Assembly: GCA_001915545.1 (NCBI GenBank) | Contig: MNQS01000114.1 | Span: 1-58,496, forward strand | Direction of reading: 5' to 3' | DNA length: 58,496 nucleotides | DNA from: Bacteroides sp. 43_108 | GTDB taxonomy: Bacteria; Bacteroidota; Bacteroidia; Bacteroidales; Bacteroidaceae | In this document: positions 26,820 through 36,849 of the stretch, piece by piece | Layout: each line of letters opens with the position of its first letter | Numbering within the stretch: position 1 is the first letter of the stretch | The notes under the pieces: model-generated | Told to the model about the DNA's origin: nothing | Databases searched by the model: none | Seen by the model: only the letters and a program-made list of their open reading frames with translations | Program-made: the position numbers and the translations under genes

Positions 26820-26828
26820 AAACTGCTT
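26820..26828. repeat. Target site duplication, right copy
   Basis: AAACTGCTT, matching 25489-25497. Removing the element and one copy rejoins the intergenic sequence between the deacetylase terminator and the ACT promoter. Confidence 0.9.
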
Positions 26829-26879
26829 GATTTTTTGTTGTGTGGTTCGGCATGGTCAAAACGAAAACGCGGCTTTCGA

Positions 26880-26911
26880 TTTGTCTCTGCGCTCACCTTT
26901 CATTATCTTTG
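26880..26911 (+). promoter_or_regulatory. Promoter of the ACT-domain/PFL gene pair
   Basis: TTTG (26880-26883), 20-base spacer, TATCTTTG (26904-26911): both elements match the Bacteroidetes consensus. The start codon is 42 bases beyond, and the insertion sequence ends 61 bases upstream. Confidence 0.75.
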
Positions 26912-26952
26912 CACAAATATTGAATTATAAATCAACAAAAATAATAGATTAT

Positions 26953-27225
26953 ATGGACAGAACCATTATCACGGTTGTCGGTAAGGACACCGTAGGCATT
27001 ATAGCCAAGGTCTGCACTTATCTGGCAGATTGCAACATCAATATTTTGGATATTTCCCAGACAATTGTCCAGGAATTTTTCAACATGATGATGATTGTCG
27101 ACATCAGCAAATGTACAAAGCCTTTCGACGTCATTTCGTCTGAGCTGGCTGAACTCGGCAGCAATACGGGTGTGCAGGTGAAGTGCCAGCGCGAGGAGAT
27201 TTTCGACAAGATGCACCGCATCTGA
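26953..27225 (+). CDS. ACT-domain protein
   Basis: 90 residues. I chose the ATG at 26953 because the ACT fold begins at once (MDRTIITVVGKDTVGIIAKVCTYLADCNINILDISQTIV) and the promoter lies just upstream; a longer frame from 26827 runs into that promoter. ACT domains bind amino acids or similar small ligands and regulate partner proteins. This stand-alone form is usually paired, as here, with a DUF711/PFL-family gene, 103 bases downstream. The ligand is unknown. Confidence 0.88.
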   Translation: MDRTIITVVGKDTVGIIAKVCTYLADCNINILDISQTIVQEFFNMMMIVDISKCTKPFDVISSELAELGSNTGVQVKCQREEIFDKMHRI

Positions 27226-27328
27226 TGCAGAGCGTTTCACCGGAAACGCATTTTCCCGAGATAGTGCCTTTTTCGATGGAAAGAGGCGCGGCTGAAAATA
27301 TTTAATATTATTCTGAATACGGAAAAAC

Positions 27329-28693
27329 ATGATAAATATAACAGAGGTCATTGAGACCAACAAGATGATTGAGCAGGAGAACCTTGACGTGCGTACCATC
27401 ACCATGGGCATAGGTCTGCTCGATTGTGCAGATGCAAGCGTGGAGAAGACCTGCGACAATATCTATCGCAAGATTACTGAACTTGCCAAGGATCTTGTGA
27501 AGACCGGCGAGGACATTTCGCGCGAGTTCGGAGTGCCTATCGTCAACAAGCGAATTTCCATCACACCGATTTCGCTTGTGGGTGCTTCGTGCTGCAGGAC
27601 TCCCGAAGATTATGTGAAGATTGCGCGTACCCTCGACAAGGCGGCAAAGACAGTGGGAGTGAACTTCCTCGGCGGATACAGTGCCGTGGTGTCGAAGGGC
27701 ATGACTGCCAGCGATGAGCTCCTCATACGTTCCATTCCTGAAGCTTTGGCTGTGACGGAGCGTATATGCAGTTCGGTGAATGTGGGTTCGACCAAGACAG
27801 GCATCAACATGGATGCCGTACGTCTGATGGGAAGCATCATAAAGGAAACTGCGGAGGCTACGAAGGAGCGCGATTCGCTCGGTTGTGCGAAACTTGTTGT
27901 GCTGTGCAATGCGCCCGACGACAATCCTTTCATGGCCGGTGCTTTCCATGGTGTGTCTGAGGCCGACGCCATCATCAATGTGGGTGTCAGTGGTCCCGGT
28001 GTGGTAAAGCATGCGTTGGAACAGATTCCGGACGCCAACTTTGAGGTTCTCTGCGAAACAATCAAGAAGACGGCTTTCAAGATTACCCGTGTGGGTCAGC
28101 TTGTGGCTCAGGAGGCATCGAAGCGTCTTGGTGTGCCGTTCGGCATCATAGACCTTTCGCTCGCTCCTACGCCTGCAATCGGCGACAGTGTGGCCGACAT
28201 ACTGCAGTGTATCGGTGTCGACCGTGCCGGTGCTCCTGGTACTACGGCCGCGTTGGCGATGCTCAACGACCAGGTGAAGAAGGGCGGTGTCATGGCATCA
28301 AGCTATGTAGGCGGACTCAGCGGTGCGTTCATCCCTGTGAGCGAGGATCAGGGCATGATTGACTCTGTGCTGGTCGGTGCGCTGACCATAGAGAAGCTGG
28401 AGGCTATGACGTGCGTATGCTCGGTGGGACTCGACATGATTGCCATACCGGGAGATACTCCCGACACCACAATTGCCGGCATCATTGCCGATGAGGCGGC
28501 AATAGGTATGGTGAACCAGAAGACGACAGCCGTACGTATCATTCCTGTCATCGGCAAGAAGGTCGGCGACACGGTCGAGTTCGGCGGATTGTTGGGTTAT
28601 GCTCCTGTCATGCCGGTCAACAGTTTCGGTTGTGCCCGTTTTGTCGACCGCGGAGGACGTATTCCTGCTCCGATACACAGCTTCAAGAACTGA
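27329..28693 (+). CDS. PFL-family protein (DUF711/UPF0210)
   Basis: 454 residues, the usual length for this conserved cytoplasmic family, which shares a fold with pyruvate formate-lyase-like proteins but has no settled biochemical function. Family segments are intact: [18 protein letters not shown] near the start, [31 protein letters not shown], and the C-terminal [13 protein letters not shown]. The pairing with the ACT-domain gene upstream is a conserved one in bacteria, suggesting ligand-controlled activity. A strong terminator follows. Confidence 0.9.
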   Translation: MINITEVIETNKMIEQENLDVRTITMGIGLLDCADASVEKTCDNIYRKITELAKDLVKTGEDISREFGVPIVNKRISITPISLVGASCCRTPEDYVKIARTLDKAAKTVGVNFLGGYSAVVSKGMTASDELLIRSIPEALAVTERICSSVNVGSTKTGINMDAVRLMGSIIKETAEATKERDSLGCAKLVVLCNAPDDNPFMAGAFHGVSEADAIINVGVSGPGVVKHALEQIPDANFEVLCETIKKTAFKITRVGQLVAQEASKRLGVPFGIIDLSLAPTPAIGDSVADILQCIGVDRAGAPGTTAALAMLNDQVKKGGVMASSYVGGLSGAFIPVSEDQGMIDSVLVGALTIEKLEAMTCVCSVGLDMIAIPGDTPDTTIAGIIADEAAIGMVNQKTTAVRIIPVIGKKVGDTVEFGGLLGYAPVMPVNSFGCARFVDRGGRIPAPIHSFKN

Positions 28694-28767
28694 CGACGCG
28701 GGGGTGTGGCGGCCGATGGGCGTGCACGCTGATTGTGCGTAATATAAAAAAAATAAGGTATATGGAA

Positions 28768-28826
28768 ATGCCGGGATGCATGTGTCTGCATTATGTGCAG
28801 ATGCTGCGTCCCGGCATCTTTTTTTT
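28768..28826 (+). terminator. Intrinsic terminator after the PFL gene
   Basis: Stem ATGCCGGGA (28768-28776) with TCCCGGCAT (28809-28817), with more pairing inside (GTCTGCA/TGTGCAGAT), then CTTTTTTTT. Confidence 0.88.
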
Positions 28827-28876
28827 GTCTGTTCTCTGAATCTTGCGGGAGTGTCCGCTGTGCTGTGCCCGGCATT

Positions 28877-28942
28877 GCGAGCCCTCGTGAAGATGACTGC
28901 GGGCGCGCGCAAATGTGTCTGCGGGGGCTCGCAATTATAAAT
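28877..28942. repeat. 22-bp-period GC-rich repeat, cluster B (three units)
   Basis: Units start at 28877, 28899 and 28921, exactly 22 bases apart: GCGAGCCCTCG..., GCGGGCGCGCGC... and GCGGGGGCTCGC..., each followed by 10-11 AT-rich bases. A weaker GCAGGCGTG unit may follow at 28943. It lies in the 391-bp gap between the PFL gene and susC. The rest of the gap holds the PFL terminator and an AT-rich leader in which I find no perfect TAnnTTTG box. Confidence 0.7.
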
Positions 28943-29084
28943 GCAGGCGTGTGTGTCACATCAATGCAGCATGTTTATAATAATCTTTAAACGTTTCCGA
29001 AATTGTCATGCAGCAACTTTAATGGAATTTTGCATCGGGTAAAAAATAAAAGAGATTTTACTTATAAGAACATAAAAGCTATTA

Positions 29085-32000
29085 ATGATGCAAAAGAAGA
29101 TGAAGTTGAATTTTCAGGGACAACATGCAAAGAAGGTCCTTGCGGCGGTGATGGTTTGTGCCGCCGCCGGAGGACTCAATGCACAGACAGTGCTCAAGGG
29201 CCGTGTGACCGACCAGAACGGTGAGCCTCTTATCGGAGCAACGGTTGCCGTAAACAATTCTACCGAGAACGGAATGATTACAGACATCAACGGTGAGTAT
29301 ACGTTGAAAGTAAATCGCAATCTGACGAACAAGGACATTATCACGTTCCGTTACTTGGGATTCCGCAACAAGGATGTGAAGTACAACGGCAAGGATGTAA
29401 TCAACGTGAAGATGGAAGACGATGCCGTGGCTATCGACCGTGTGGTGGTAACGGCCTTGGGTATACGCCGTGAGGAGAAGGGACTCGGATATGCCACTCA
29501 GACGGTTGGAGGCGAGGACATTACGGCTACGATGCCTAACAACTGGTCGTTGGCTCTGCAGGGCGAGGTGGCCGGTCTCAACGTGAATACGGCCGGCGGA
29601 CCTATGTCGTCCACTCAAATCAATCTTCGCGGAAATGTATCAATGAACATGGACGGCAACGGTGCGCTGATTGTGGTTGACGGTGTTCCTTTGTCCAGTC
29701 CGATGAACAATCCGGGCGGTTCGTACGGTGCAGGAGGAAATTCCGAAGGTTCGGTTGACTACGGCAACGGTTTCTCGGACCTGAATCCTGAGGACATCGA
29801 AAGCATTCAGGTGCTCAAGGGAGCTTCGGCTTCGGCATTGTACGGTTCAAGAGCGGCCAATGGTGTAATCATGGTTACTACGAAATCGGGCAAGAAGGCT
29901 AAAAAGGGTATAGGCGTTACCTACAGCTTCAACAACAGCTGGGACGAGGCCGCTCATTTCCCTGACTACCAGTATGAGTTCGGACAGGGTGTCGCAAAGA
30001 ATATCGGCGGTGCCGGAACGGAGTGGGAAGGACAGCAGTATTATTCGTACGGAACCGGCAACGGTCTTGCCAGCACCAGCGGTACCAGCTCTGCTTTCGG
30101 TCCTAAGTTCGACGGACAGATGTTCTATCAGTATGACCCCGAACTTGAGGGACGCGGAGAGACACCGACGCTCTGGCGCCCGTACAAGGACAACCACAGC
30201 GGACTTTTCCAGACGGGAAACACTATGACCAACTCAATATCCATTACCGGCAACGGCGACAGAGGAAACATGCGACTCTCGCTGACCCACAGCAAGAACG
30301 AATGGATTCTTCCGAACAGCGGATATGAGAGGGTTACGGCTTCATTCTCTGCCACACAGCAGATTTCACGACGATTGAGTGTCAGTGCAAAGGGTTCGTA
30401 CACATTCAGAAATTCGGAAAATACTCCTCTGCTGACATACAACAGCAACTCAATCTCTTATTTCCTTATATTCATGAACCCTAACTTCGACCTGAACTGG
30501 TTCAAACCGATGTGGTATAAGGGACAGGAGAACATCAAGCAGATACGTCCGTTCTCTAGCTATCTGCCTAACCCTTACGTCTTGCTTTACGAAGCTGAGA
30601 ACCCTTCGCAGAAGCATTCGTTCAACGGAAATATTTCGGCAAACTACAAGATAAACAGAAATTTCGACCTGCAGATAAGAAGCGGCATACAGATGGCGGG
30701 TCAACAGCAGGAACAGCATCGTCCGTGGGATGACAAGGTCTTTCCTGATGGATTCTTCAAGAAGCAGAACATCTTCGACTACGAGGTCAACAGCGATGCC
30801 TTGCTTTCTTTCCACGACAGCTATGACAACGGGCTCCATGTGAATGCTTCTATCGGAGGCAACATGATGACTTCTTACTACGACCAGCTGGCGGCTTCGG
30901 TGGTAGGTCTTAATGCTCCAGGAGTGTACAAGTTGTCGAACGGTGTGTCAAGTCCTCAGGTGACAACCGTCATCAGGAAGAAGAGGGTGAACAGCCTTTA
31001 TTTCCTTGCCAATCTGGCTTACGAGGAGATGCTCTACATGGACATCACCGGACGCAACGACTGGTCGTCTACACTTCCAAGAAAGAACCGCTCGTTCTTT
31101 TATCCATCTGTCAGCCTGAGTGCTGTTGTCAACGAGATGGTGAAGCTGCCTGAATGGATTGACCTGCTCAAGGTGAGAGCTTCGTGGGCTCAGGTGGGTA
31201 ACGACACAGATCCTTACAAGACTGCTCCTTATTATACAACAAGCGACTTCCCTGGTTCGCTGGTTAAACCGACTACTCTCTACAATGCCGATTTCAAGCC
31301 GGAAATGTCTACAAGCTGGGAAGGCGGTCTTGACTTCCGTGTACTCAAGGGAAGACTGGGACTTGACTTCACATACTACTACAACAGTACGAAGAATCAG
31401 ATTCTGACGGCTCCGTTCGACCCTACTATCGGATATACGAGCGGTACGATAAACTCGGGATGTGTGACCAACCAAGGTGCTGAAATCGTGTTGCGTGCGG
31501 TACCGGTGAAGACCAGAGATTGGGAGTGGAACACTACTTTCACATGGTCAACCAACAAGAACAAGATTGAATCGCTCTCCGAATCGGCCGACGAAAGACA
31601 GGTAATCGGTTCTTACGTCAGCGGAAACGTTCAGATCATAGGTACCAAGGGTGGTACGACTGGCGATATCTGGGGATATAAGCTGAAGCGCAACGAGGAC
31701 GGACAGGTAATTATCGATAAGACGGGTCTGCCTGCAAGACCTTCGGAAATTGAGTATGTGGGTTGTGCTCTTCCTGACTGGAGAGGCGGATTCATGACTT
31801 CGCTCAAGTACAAGAACCTGAAGCTTACTGTTCAGCTCGACGGACAGGTGGGCGGACTTACTTACTCGCAGTCGCACCACAAGATGTGCGAGCAGGGACA
31901 CATAACCGAGACGCTCAACGGACGAGTGCCTGGCACAGACCTCTATCTTGACATCACAGATCCGGAAATTCTGAAGCTGTTCAACGAGCAGGGCATTACT

Positions 32001-32390
32001 CCGGTGGAAGGTGTGTACTGTATAGCTCCAGGTGTTGTCGACAACGGCGACGGTACGTACAGCCCTAACAAGAAGATTGTGACGCTGGAGTCTTACTACA
32101 AGGAATACTACAGAATAGGCAATGTGGAGACAAACTCGTTCAAGACTTCATATCTGAAGCTGAGAGAGATGAGACTCGATTTCACTCTTCCTAAGAAATG
32201 GCTCGAACATACATTCCTGAGCAGTGCTACAGTAGGTGTGTACGGACGCAACCTGTTCTGCATAACCGACTATCCGATGTATGACCCTGAGACTTCTTCG
32301 CTCGACGGAAGTTCAATCGTTACGGGTGTCGAGGTAGGTACACTTCCTTCTACACGTTCTTATGGAATAAACCTGAGAGTAGAACTCTAA
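29085..32390 (+). CDS. SusC/RagA-family TonB-linked outer membrane transporter
   Basis: 1101 residues. A signal peptide is followed by a carboxypeptidase-regulatory-like domain ([23 protein letters not shown], about residues 37-115), the plug ([20 protein letters not shown]..., ending in the SusC signature [18 protein letters not shown]) and a 22-strand-type beta barrel ending [12 protein letters not shown]. It imports ligand across the outer membrane with TonB energy, capped by the SusD-like lipoprotein encoded 38 bases downstream. The ATG at 29100 (MKLNFQG) is an equally plausible start. No glycosidase is adjacent; a phosphoesterase follows instead, so the substrate may not be a simple polysaccharide. 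Confidence 0.92.
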   Translation: MMQKKMKLNFQGQHAKKVLAAVMVCAAAGGLNAQTVLKGRVTDQNGEPLIGATVAVNNSTENGMITDINGEYTLKVNRNLTNKDIITFRYLGFRNKDVKYNGKDVINVKMEDDAVAIDRVVVTALGIRREEKGLGYATQTVGGEDITATMPNNWSLALQGEVAGLNVNTAGGPMSSTQINLRGNVSMNMDGNGALIVVDGVPLSSPMNNPGGSYGAGGNSEGSVDYGNGFSDLNPEDIESIQVLKGASASALYGSRAANGVIMVTTKSGKKAKKGIGVTYSFNNSWDEAAHFPDYQYEFGQGVAKNIGGAGTEWEGQQYYSYGTGNGLASTSGTSSAFGPKFDGQMFYQYDPELEGRGETPTLWRPYKDNHSGLFQTGNTMTNSISITGNGDRGNMRLSLTHSKNEWILPNSGYERVTASFSATQQISRRLSVSAKGSYTFRNSENTPLLTYNSNSISYFLIFMNPNFDLNWFKPMWYKGQENIKQIRPFSSYLPNPYVLLYEAENPSQKHSFNGNISANYKINRNFDLQIRSGIQMAGQQQEQHRPWDDKVFPDGFFKKQNIFDYEVNSDALLSFHDSYDNGLHVNASIGGNMMTSYYDQLAASVVGLNAPGVYKLSNGVSSPQVTTVIRKKRVNSLYFLANLAYEEMLYMDITGRNDWSSTLPRKNRSFFYPSVSLSAVVNEMVKLPEWIDLLKVRASWAQVGNDTDPYKTAPYYTTSDFPGSLVKPTTLYNADFKPEMSTSWEGGLDFRVLKGRLGLDFTYYYNSTKNQILTAPFDPTIGYTSGTINSGCVTNQGAEIVLRAVPVKTRDWEWNTTFTWSTNKNKIESLSESADERQVIGSYVSGNVQIIGTKGGTTGDIWGYKLKRNEDGQVIIDKTGLPARPSEIEYVGCALPDWRGGFMTSLKYKNLKLTVQLDGQVGGLTYSQSHHKMCEQGHITETLNGRVPGTDLYLDITDPEILKLFNEQGITPVEGVYCIAPGVVDNGDGTYSPNKKIVTLESYYKEYYRIGNVETNSFKTSYLKLREMRLDFTLPKKWLEHTFLSSATVGVYGRNLFCITDYPMYDPETSSLDGSSIVTGVEVGTLPSTRSYGINLRVEL

Positions 32391-32428
32391 ACGGAAAACC
32401 ACTAGTTTAATTACAAGACACAAACGAA

Positions 32429-33892
32429 ATGAAAAAGATATTCAAATATTTGCTGATGGCTGCGGCTCCTGCTCTGCTTCTGTCATCGTGCGAGTCGATG
32501 GACGAAACAAACACTGATCCTACTCGAATGAATTCGGCCAATGCCGGTAGTTTCATGACACCGGTGATATACAACATGGGTATTTACACATGGCAACGCT
32601 ACAACAGCTGGACTTTCCAGCTGATGCAGTGCCTTGTGACAACGAATACAACAAGTGGTGTGGGTTGGTACAAAATCAATGACAATGCCGGTGACGGTGC
32701 GTGGACAACTTATTACAGATGGTGTACCAACGCCAAGGCCATATATGATTACGGAGTGAAGGACGGCGATGCCAACTATCAGGCTATAGGTATGACACTG
32801 CAGTGCTGGATGTTTGAGAATCTTACTGAGGCTTTCGGAGATATACCTGTGTATGAGGCTTGCCGCGGCGAGGAACAGATATATCATCCCAAGTTCGATT
32901 CGCAGATTGACGTTTACAAGTTCATCATTGATTCGCTGGAGGTTGCCGGCAAACGCTATGTGCCTGAAAACGGTCTCAAATATAATGACGGAGGCGACAA
33001 GATGTACTGCACGAGCGGTGCGGATGCCGACGGTATACGCAAGTGGCAGAAGTTTACCAACTCTCTGCGTATGCGTGCCCTGATGAGAGTCATAGATGTA
33101 CCTGAACTCAATGCAGCGGAGAAGCTCAAGGAAATGATTGACAATCCGGATGTGTACCCTGTATTTGAGTCGAATGACGACAACGCAAAGGTGCATGTGA
33201 CAGGTATTGCTCCTGATGAAGCTCCGATGACACGTCCTTCAGACTTGTCTTCCTACAAGTCGCTGTCGGAATTCTTTATAGACAGGCTCATAGAATGGAA
33301 CGACCCTCGACTTCCGATATTTGCTACCAAAGCTACCAATTTCGATGAGAATGGTCAGGAGGTACGCTCGTACATCGGTTTGCCTAGCGGTTACGACATA
33401 GCTCCATCGTACAACGGTTCTTCTCCTAATGCAACTTATCTGGCTACGGCACCTCAGGATCTGCAGTGTCTGACTTATTCGGAGATACTGTTCATCAAGG
33501 CTGAATTGGCGCAGAGAGGAGTAATTGCCGACGATGCGAAGACTCTGTATGAAGATGCTGTAAGAGCCGCCATCACACAGTGGGGCGTGGAAGTGCCGGA
33601 GAATTATTTCGATAATGCTGAAACTGCATACGACGGTACGCTTGAGCGAATAATGGAACAGAAGTTCTATGCACTGTTCTTCGTTGATTTCCAGCAGTGG
33701 TTCGAATACAACAGAACCGGCTATCCGGTTATTCCTAAGGGACCTGGTGTAGATAAGGATGCAGAAATGCCTTTCCGCTTCAAGTATCCTTCAATCCTTC
33801 AGCGTATGAATAGAGAGAACTACCTTGATGCTGTTGAGTCGATGGGCGGTGATGATTTCAGCACCAGACTTATATGGCAGAAGCGCAAATGA
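32429..33892 (+). CDS. SusD-like surface lipoprotein (SusD-like_2 type)
   Basis: 487 residues. Lipoprotein signal with cysteine at position 21 (LLLSSCESMDETNTDP). The body is the helical TPR-type SusD fold: QAIGMTLQCWMFENLTEAFGDIPVYEA, then FTNSLRMRALMRV, and near the end YSEILFIKAELAQRG and KFYALFFVDFQQWFEYNRTGYP, typical of the second SusD Pfam group. It binds ligand at the cell surface as the lid of the SusC barrel. It is co-transcribed with susC and probably with the next two genes. Confidence 0.9.
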   Translation: MKKIFKYLLMAAAPALLLSSCESMDETNTDPTRMNSANAGSFMTPVIYNMGIYTWQRYNSWTFQLMQCLVTTNTTSGVGWYKINDNAGDGAWTTYYRWCTNAKAIYDYGVKDGDANYQAIGMTLQCWMFENLTEAFGDIPVYEACRGEEQIYHPKFDSQIDVYKFIIDSLEVAGKRYVPENGLKYNDGGDKMYCTSGADADGIRKWQKFTNSLRMRALMRVIDVPELNAAEKLKEMIDNPDVYPVFESNDDNAKVHVTGIAPDEAPMTRPSDLSSYKSLSEFFIDRLIEWNDPRLPIFATKATNFDENGQEVRSYIGLPSGYDIAPSYNGSSPNATYLATAPQDLQCLTYSEILFIKAELAQRGVIADDAKTLYEDAVRAAITQWGVEVPENYFDNAETAYDGTLERIMEQKFYALFFVDFQQWFEYNRTGYPVIPKGPGVDKDAEMPFRFKYPSILQRMNRENYLDAVESMGGDDFSTRLIWQKRK

Positions 33893-33940
33893 GCATGTGG
33901 ATGTAAAAGATTATAATGGATTTTTAAACAATATGTGATT

Positions 33941-34489
33941 ATGAAAATTTTCAGTTTGATGGTTTCGGCAATGCTTTTATCGGCAACCGAGAGTTTTGCA
34001 CAGGATTTGGCAATGGCTGTCAATGATGGAGTGTTGAATGAAAAAATAGAGGTCAAAGCTGGACCTGAAGCTGAGGCTCCTAAGGCTGAATTTGTATTCC
34101 CCGTGTATGGCGAAATACCTGTGGCGAAGGTTGAATTTGAAGAAGACCATTTTCTTGGTGATGCCATTGCAAAGAAATGGAACACTTTTCAGAAAAACTA
34201 TACCAGAGTATATGACGTCGAGATAGGACTGACCAGTTCAGGAAGCGAAATAAGGAAACCGGCCGTGTTCAAGGCAGTGGAGAGAGCCAACAGATTTGTG
34301 AAGAAAGCTTGCCGCAACAAGACAATGGATACGGACAAGGCTATTGCCGTGATGGCTCACATATTGGATTGTGCCAATGTAATCTGTTTTGAAGAGGACA
34401 CTGAGGCTTTCGAGAAGAAGGCCAAGGAGGCCAAGACCGGTGAGGAGGTCATAGACCTGTTCAATAGAGTTAAACTGGAAATGATGTAA
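33941..34489 (+). CDS. Small exported protein of unknown function
   Basis: 182 residues from the ATG at 33941; a GTG two codons earlier is less attractive. A signal peptide ends near ATESFAQ. The mature protein has an acidic Ala/Glu-rich N-terminal stretch, a short PVYGEIPVAKVEFEEDHF segment, then an alpha-helical half with many Lys/Glu residues (FKAVERANRFVKKACRNKTMDTDKAIAVMAHIL...). I recognise no domain. Its place between the SusD-like gene and the phosphoesterase, 48 bases after one and 32 before the other, suggests a periplasmic accessory of the same system. Confidence 0.75.
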   Translation: MKIFSLMVSAMLLSATESFAQDLAMAVNDGVLNEKIEVKAGPEAEAPKAEFVFPVYGEIPVAKVEFEEDHFLGDAIAKKWNTFQKNYTRVYDVEIGLTSSGSEIRKPAVFKAVERANRFVKKACRNKTMDTDKAIAVMAHILDCANVICFEEDTEAFEKKAKEAKTGEEVIDLFNRVKLEMM

Positions 34490-34521
34490 AACTTTTGTAC
34501 TGTAAAATTACTGACGATAAT

Positions 34522-35952
34522 ATGAACGCTAAGATTATGGCATCGGCACTTGTTGTACTTTTCTCAGCAGGTGCCAGCGCACAAAAGAATGTTTTTAAAT
34601 TTTCAGGAACCGTAAAGGATTCTGATGGAAAAGGCATTGCAAATGTAGTAGTAAACAATGGAGTGGACTTTACTTCTACAGACAAGAACGGTAAATGGGC
34701 ATTGACGACTGATACAAATGTGTGCAAGTTTGTGAGCATAAGTACTCCCGCTGGATATGTCCTTCCGCAGCAGGACGGAATAGCACACGGATTTTATGCT
34801 CGTGTGGATAAGCTTGTCGACGGTAAAGGCGGTGATTTCGTATTGGAGAAGAGAAAGGATGCGAGCGACAAGTTCTACTATATCTCAATTTCTGACCCTC
34901 AGGTTAGGACTGACGGAGATATGGAGCGCTGGCGCAATGAAACGGTTGAGGACTTGAAGCCTGTAATAGATTCACTCAAACGTACGGGTGAGGTGATTGG
35001 TATGGCTTTGGGCGATATCGTGTTCGACAATATGGGACTTTACGATGATTATGTCGCTTCTGTGAGCAATCTCGGAATGACAATGTTCCAGTGTATCGGA
35101 AATCACGACTTTGAGAAGAAATATCAGGACTTGCACAATATGCCTCTAGGTTCGCCTGTTTACGGTGAAATGTATTACCATCATTATTTCGGTCCTACGG
35201 ATTATTCTTTCAATATCGGAAAGGCTCATTTCGTAACTCTCAAGGATATCAACTACGTCGGAGGCAAGCGTTATGTGGAGGCTCTGACAGGTGCGCAGAT
35301 TGACTGGCTAAAGAAGGATCTGAGCTATGTGCCTAAGGGTTCGTTGGTGATACTCAATATGCATGCCGCAGGATGGAACACAATTGAGAATGACGGCAAC
35401 GTGCGCAACTCAAAGGAGCTGGCTGAGGTTCTCAAAGGATACAACGTACATGTATTCACCGGCCACACGCATTTCCTGCAGAACTGTGTCGTGAATGATA
35501 ATCTGTATGAACACAACATTGGTGCTGCATGCGGTGCATGGTGGAGCGGATGGGTTAACAGATGCGGTACACCTAATGGATATATGATTGTCGATGTAGA
35601 TGGAAATGATGTGAAATGGCGCTATAAGGCTACTCGCAGCAATGTAGGTCGCCAGATGACTGTTTACGGTAAGGGTGATTTCAGAAAACAGGAAGATTTC
35701 GTTGTTGCCAACGTATGGGATTGGGATAAGGACTGCAAAGTAGAGTGGACGCAGGACGGAAAGCCTATGGGCAAGATGGAACAGTTTACAGGTGTCGACG
35801 AAAAGTATGTTGCCGGATTGAAGAAAGGTAAGGAAGGAACTTTGACCGAACATCTGTTCAGAGCTAGGCCTACTGATGGTGCCAAGGAGGTAAAGATTGT
35901 GTTTACCAACAGATTTGGAGATAAATTTGAGGAAACAGTAAAACTCAATTGA
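34522..35952 (+). CDS. Exported calcineurin-like phosphoesterase
   Basis: 476 residues from the ATG at 34522, which gives a signal peptide (MNAKIMASALVVLFSAGASAQ); the TTG nine codons upstream is disfavoured. An N-terminal beta-sandwich (FKFSGTVKDSDGKGIANVVVNNG) precedes the metallophosphoesterase domain: ISISDPQV, MALGDIVFDN, CIGNHDFE, LNMHAAGW and FTGHTHF. The first motif has Asp-Pro-Gln where most members have Asp-x-His, a notable change at a metal ligand. A C-terminal beta domain (VKWRYKATRSNVGRQMTVYG...) completes the three-part architecture common in Bacteroidales. It probably removes phosphate from the ligand imported by the adjacent SusCD pair. Confidence 0.85.
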   Translation: MNAKIMASALVVLFSAGASAQKNVFKFSGTVKDSDGKGIANVVVNNGVDFTSTDKNGKWALTTDTNVCKFVSISTPAGYVLPQQDGIAHGFYARVDKLVDGKGGDFVLEKRKDASDKFYYISISDPQVRTDGDMERWRNETVEDLKPVIDSLKRTGEVIGMALGDIVFDNMGLYDDYVASVSNLGMTMFQCIGNHDFEKKYQDLHNMPLGSPVYGEMYYHHYFGPTDYSFNIGKAHFVTLKDINYVGGKRYVEALTGAQIDWLKKDLSYVPKGSLVILNMHAAGWNTIENDGNVRNSKELAEVLKGYNVHVFTGHTHFLQNCVVNDNLYEHNIGAACGAWWSGWVNRCGTPNGYMIVDVDGNDVKWRYKATRSNVGRQMTVYGKGDFRKQEDFVVANVWDWDKDCKVEWTQDGKPMGKMEQFTGVDEKYVAGLKKGKEGTLTEHLFRARPTDGAKEVKIVFTNRFGDKFEETVKLN

Positions 35953-36010
35953 TATTGGATTATTGACGACCGGCATGCAGGCGTGCATTGTTCGGTGTAT
36001 CCTATGGCGC

Positions 36011-36055
36011 GGTTCTCCAATGGATAGGCGTATCCATTGAAGAACTGCTTTTTTT
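36011..36055 (+). terminator. Intrinsic terminator after the phosphoesterase operon
   Basis: A 15-bp stem (36012-36026 with 36031-36045, one mismatch) with a four-base loop, then GCTTTTTTTG. Confidence 0.85.
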
Positions 36056-36069
36056 GTATATGCAAATAA

Positions 36070-36124
36070 AAAACACAGAAGCAAGGTTCGGAATGGATTT
36101 ATTCTGTACTTGCTTCTGTGTTTT
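36070..36124. terminator. Second, bidirectional terminator
   Basis: Perfect 16-bp stem pairing AAAACACAGAAGCAAG (36070-36085) with its complement at 36109-36124. A-rich and T-rich flanks serve both directions; on the minus strand it ends the NigD-like gene transcript. Confidence 0.85.
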
Positions 36125-36149
36125 ATTTATTTTGCATTGCAGCAATTCG

Positions 36150-36812
36150 TTACCAGGCAAACTTATATCCGATTTCTTTCCAGCCTTCAGTCGTATTTAT
36201 TCTGAATTTTACAGAGTCGTTTTCTGTAAGAAAATCGGAATATACGTACATCGGTATGCTCATGTAGGTCTCTTCCGTGAACGATGGAGGATCGTCTGGA
36301 GGAGCCTCGTGAACGAGACTGATGTGGAGAGTTCGGATGCCCTTGTTGTCCTCTGTTATGCTGTCTTGACTGAAGGCAAATGCATGCCCGTTGTTCAATG
36401 TCGTCGGTATACCGATGTCCAGATTTAGGTAGCCCCCGCTGTACCATGCAGATATGAACTTTACAGGATCTGTAGTGTACCGTGCAAGTTCTTCGTGCAG
36501 AATTGGAGTAGGGGAGAACACGTTGCTGAGACTGTAAAGCGTTGCAGAGGATTGTTCTGTAGAATAAATGGCTAAACAGCGGTATATTGTATCAGGCGTA
36601 GGTGTTGCAATTGGATTTGTAATATTCAATGTGCATCCATTGTCTGTTATGATGGTAGTGGCACGTGCAGAACCGTCGGTACGTACACATACAAGGTCAG
36701 TCGTCACTGGAGGGTAAGTGTAAGTATCGTCACTGCATGACAAAATTCCGACCATGCTTGCAGGCAGGCCTATGAATGTCAAGACTTGCAGTGTGGTTGG
36801 CTTTATATGCAT
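36150..36812 (-). CDS. NigD-like lipoprotein
   Basis: 220 residues from the ATG at 36812, chosen because it yields a lipoprotein signal (MHIKPTTLQVLTFIGLPASMVGILSCSDD); the open frame upstream overlaps the acyltransferase. The remainder is beta-rich with no catalytic motif. The pattern, ending in a GWKEIGYKFAW-type strand, resembles NigD-like proteins of Bacteroidales. The function of these envelope proteins is unknown. It is the last gene of the minus-strand block, 37 bases after the acyltransferase. Confidence 0.65.
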   Translation of the reverse strand: MHIKPTTLQVLTFIGLPASMVGILSCSDDTYTYPPVTTDLVCVRTDGSARATTIITDNGCTLNITNPIATPTPDTIYRCLAIYSTEQSSATLYSLSNVFSPTPILHEELARYTTDPVKFISAWYSGGYLNLDIGIPTTLNNGHAFAFSQDSITEDNKGIRTLHISLVHEAPPDDPPSFTEETYMSIPMYVYSDFLTENDSVKFRINTTEGWKEIGYKFAW

Positions 36813-36849
36813 GAACGTCTGTTTATATACCGTTTGCCCATTTCGTTTG

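Noticed and set aside
26827..26952. Longer N-terminus for the ACT-domain gene
   Set aside because: The extra 42 codons contain the TTTG/TATCTTTG promoter and low-conservation sequence, and begin at the insertion-site junction.
29085..35952. Conventional polysaccharide utilisation locus
   Set aside because: SusC and SusD are present but no glycosidase or lyase is linked, so I do not call a glycan substrate.
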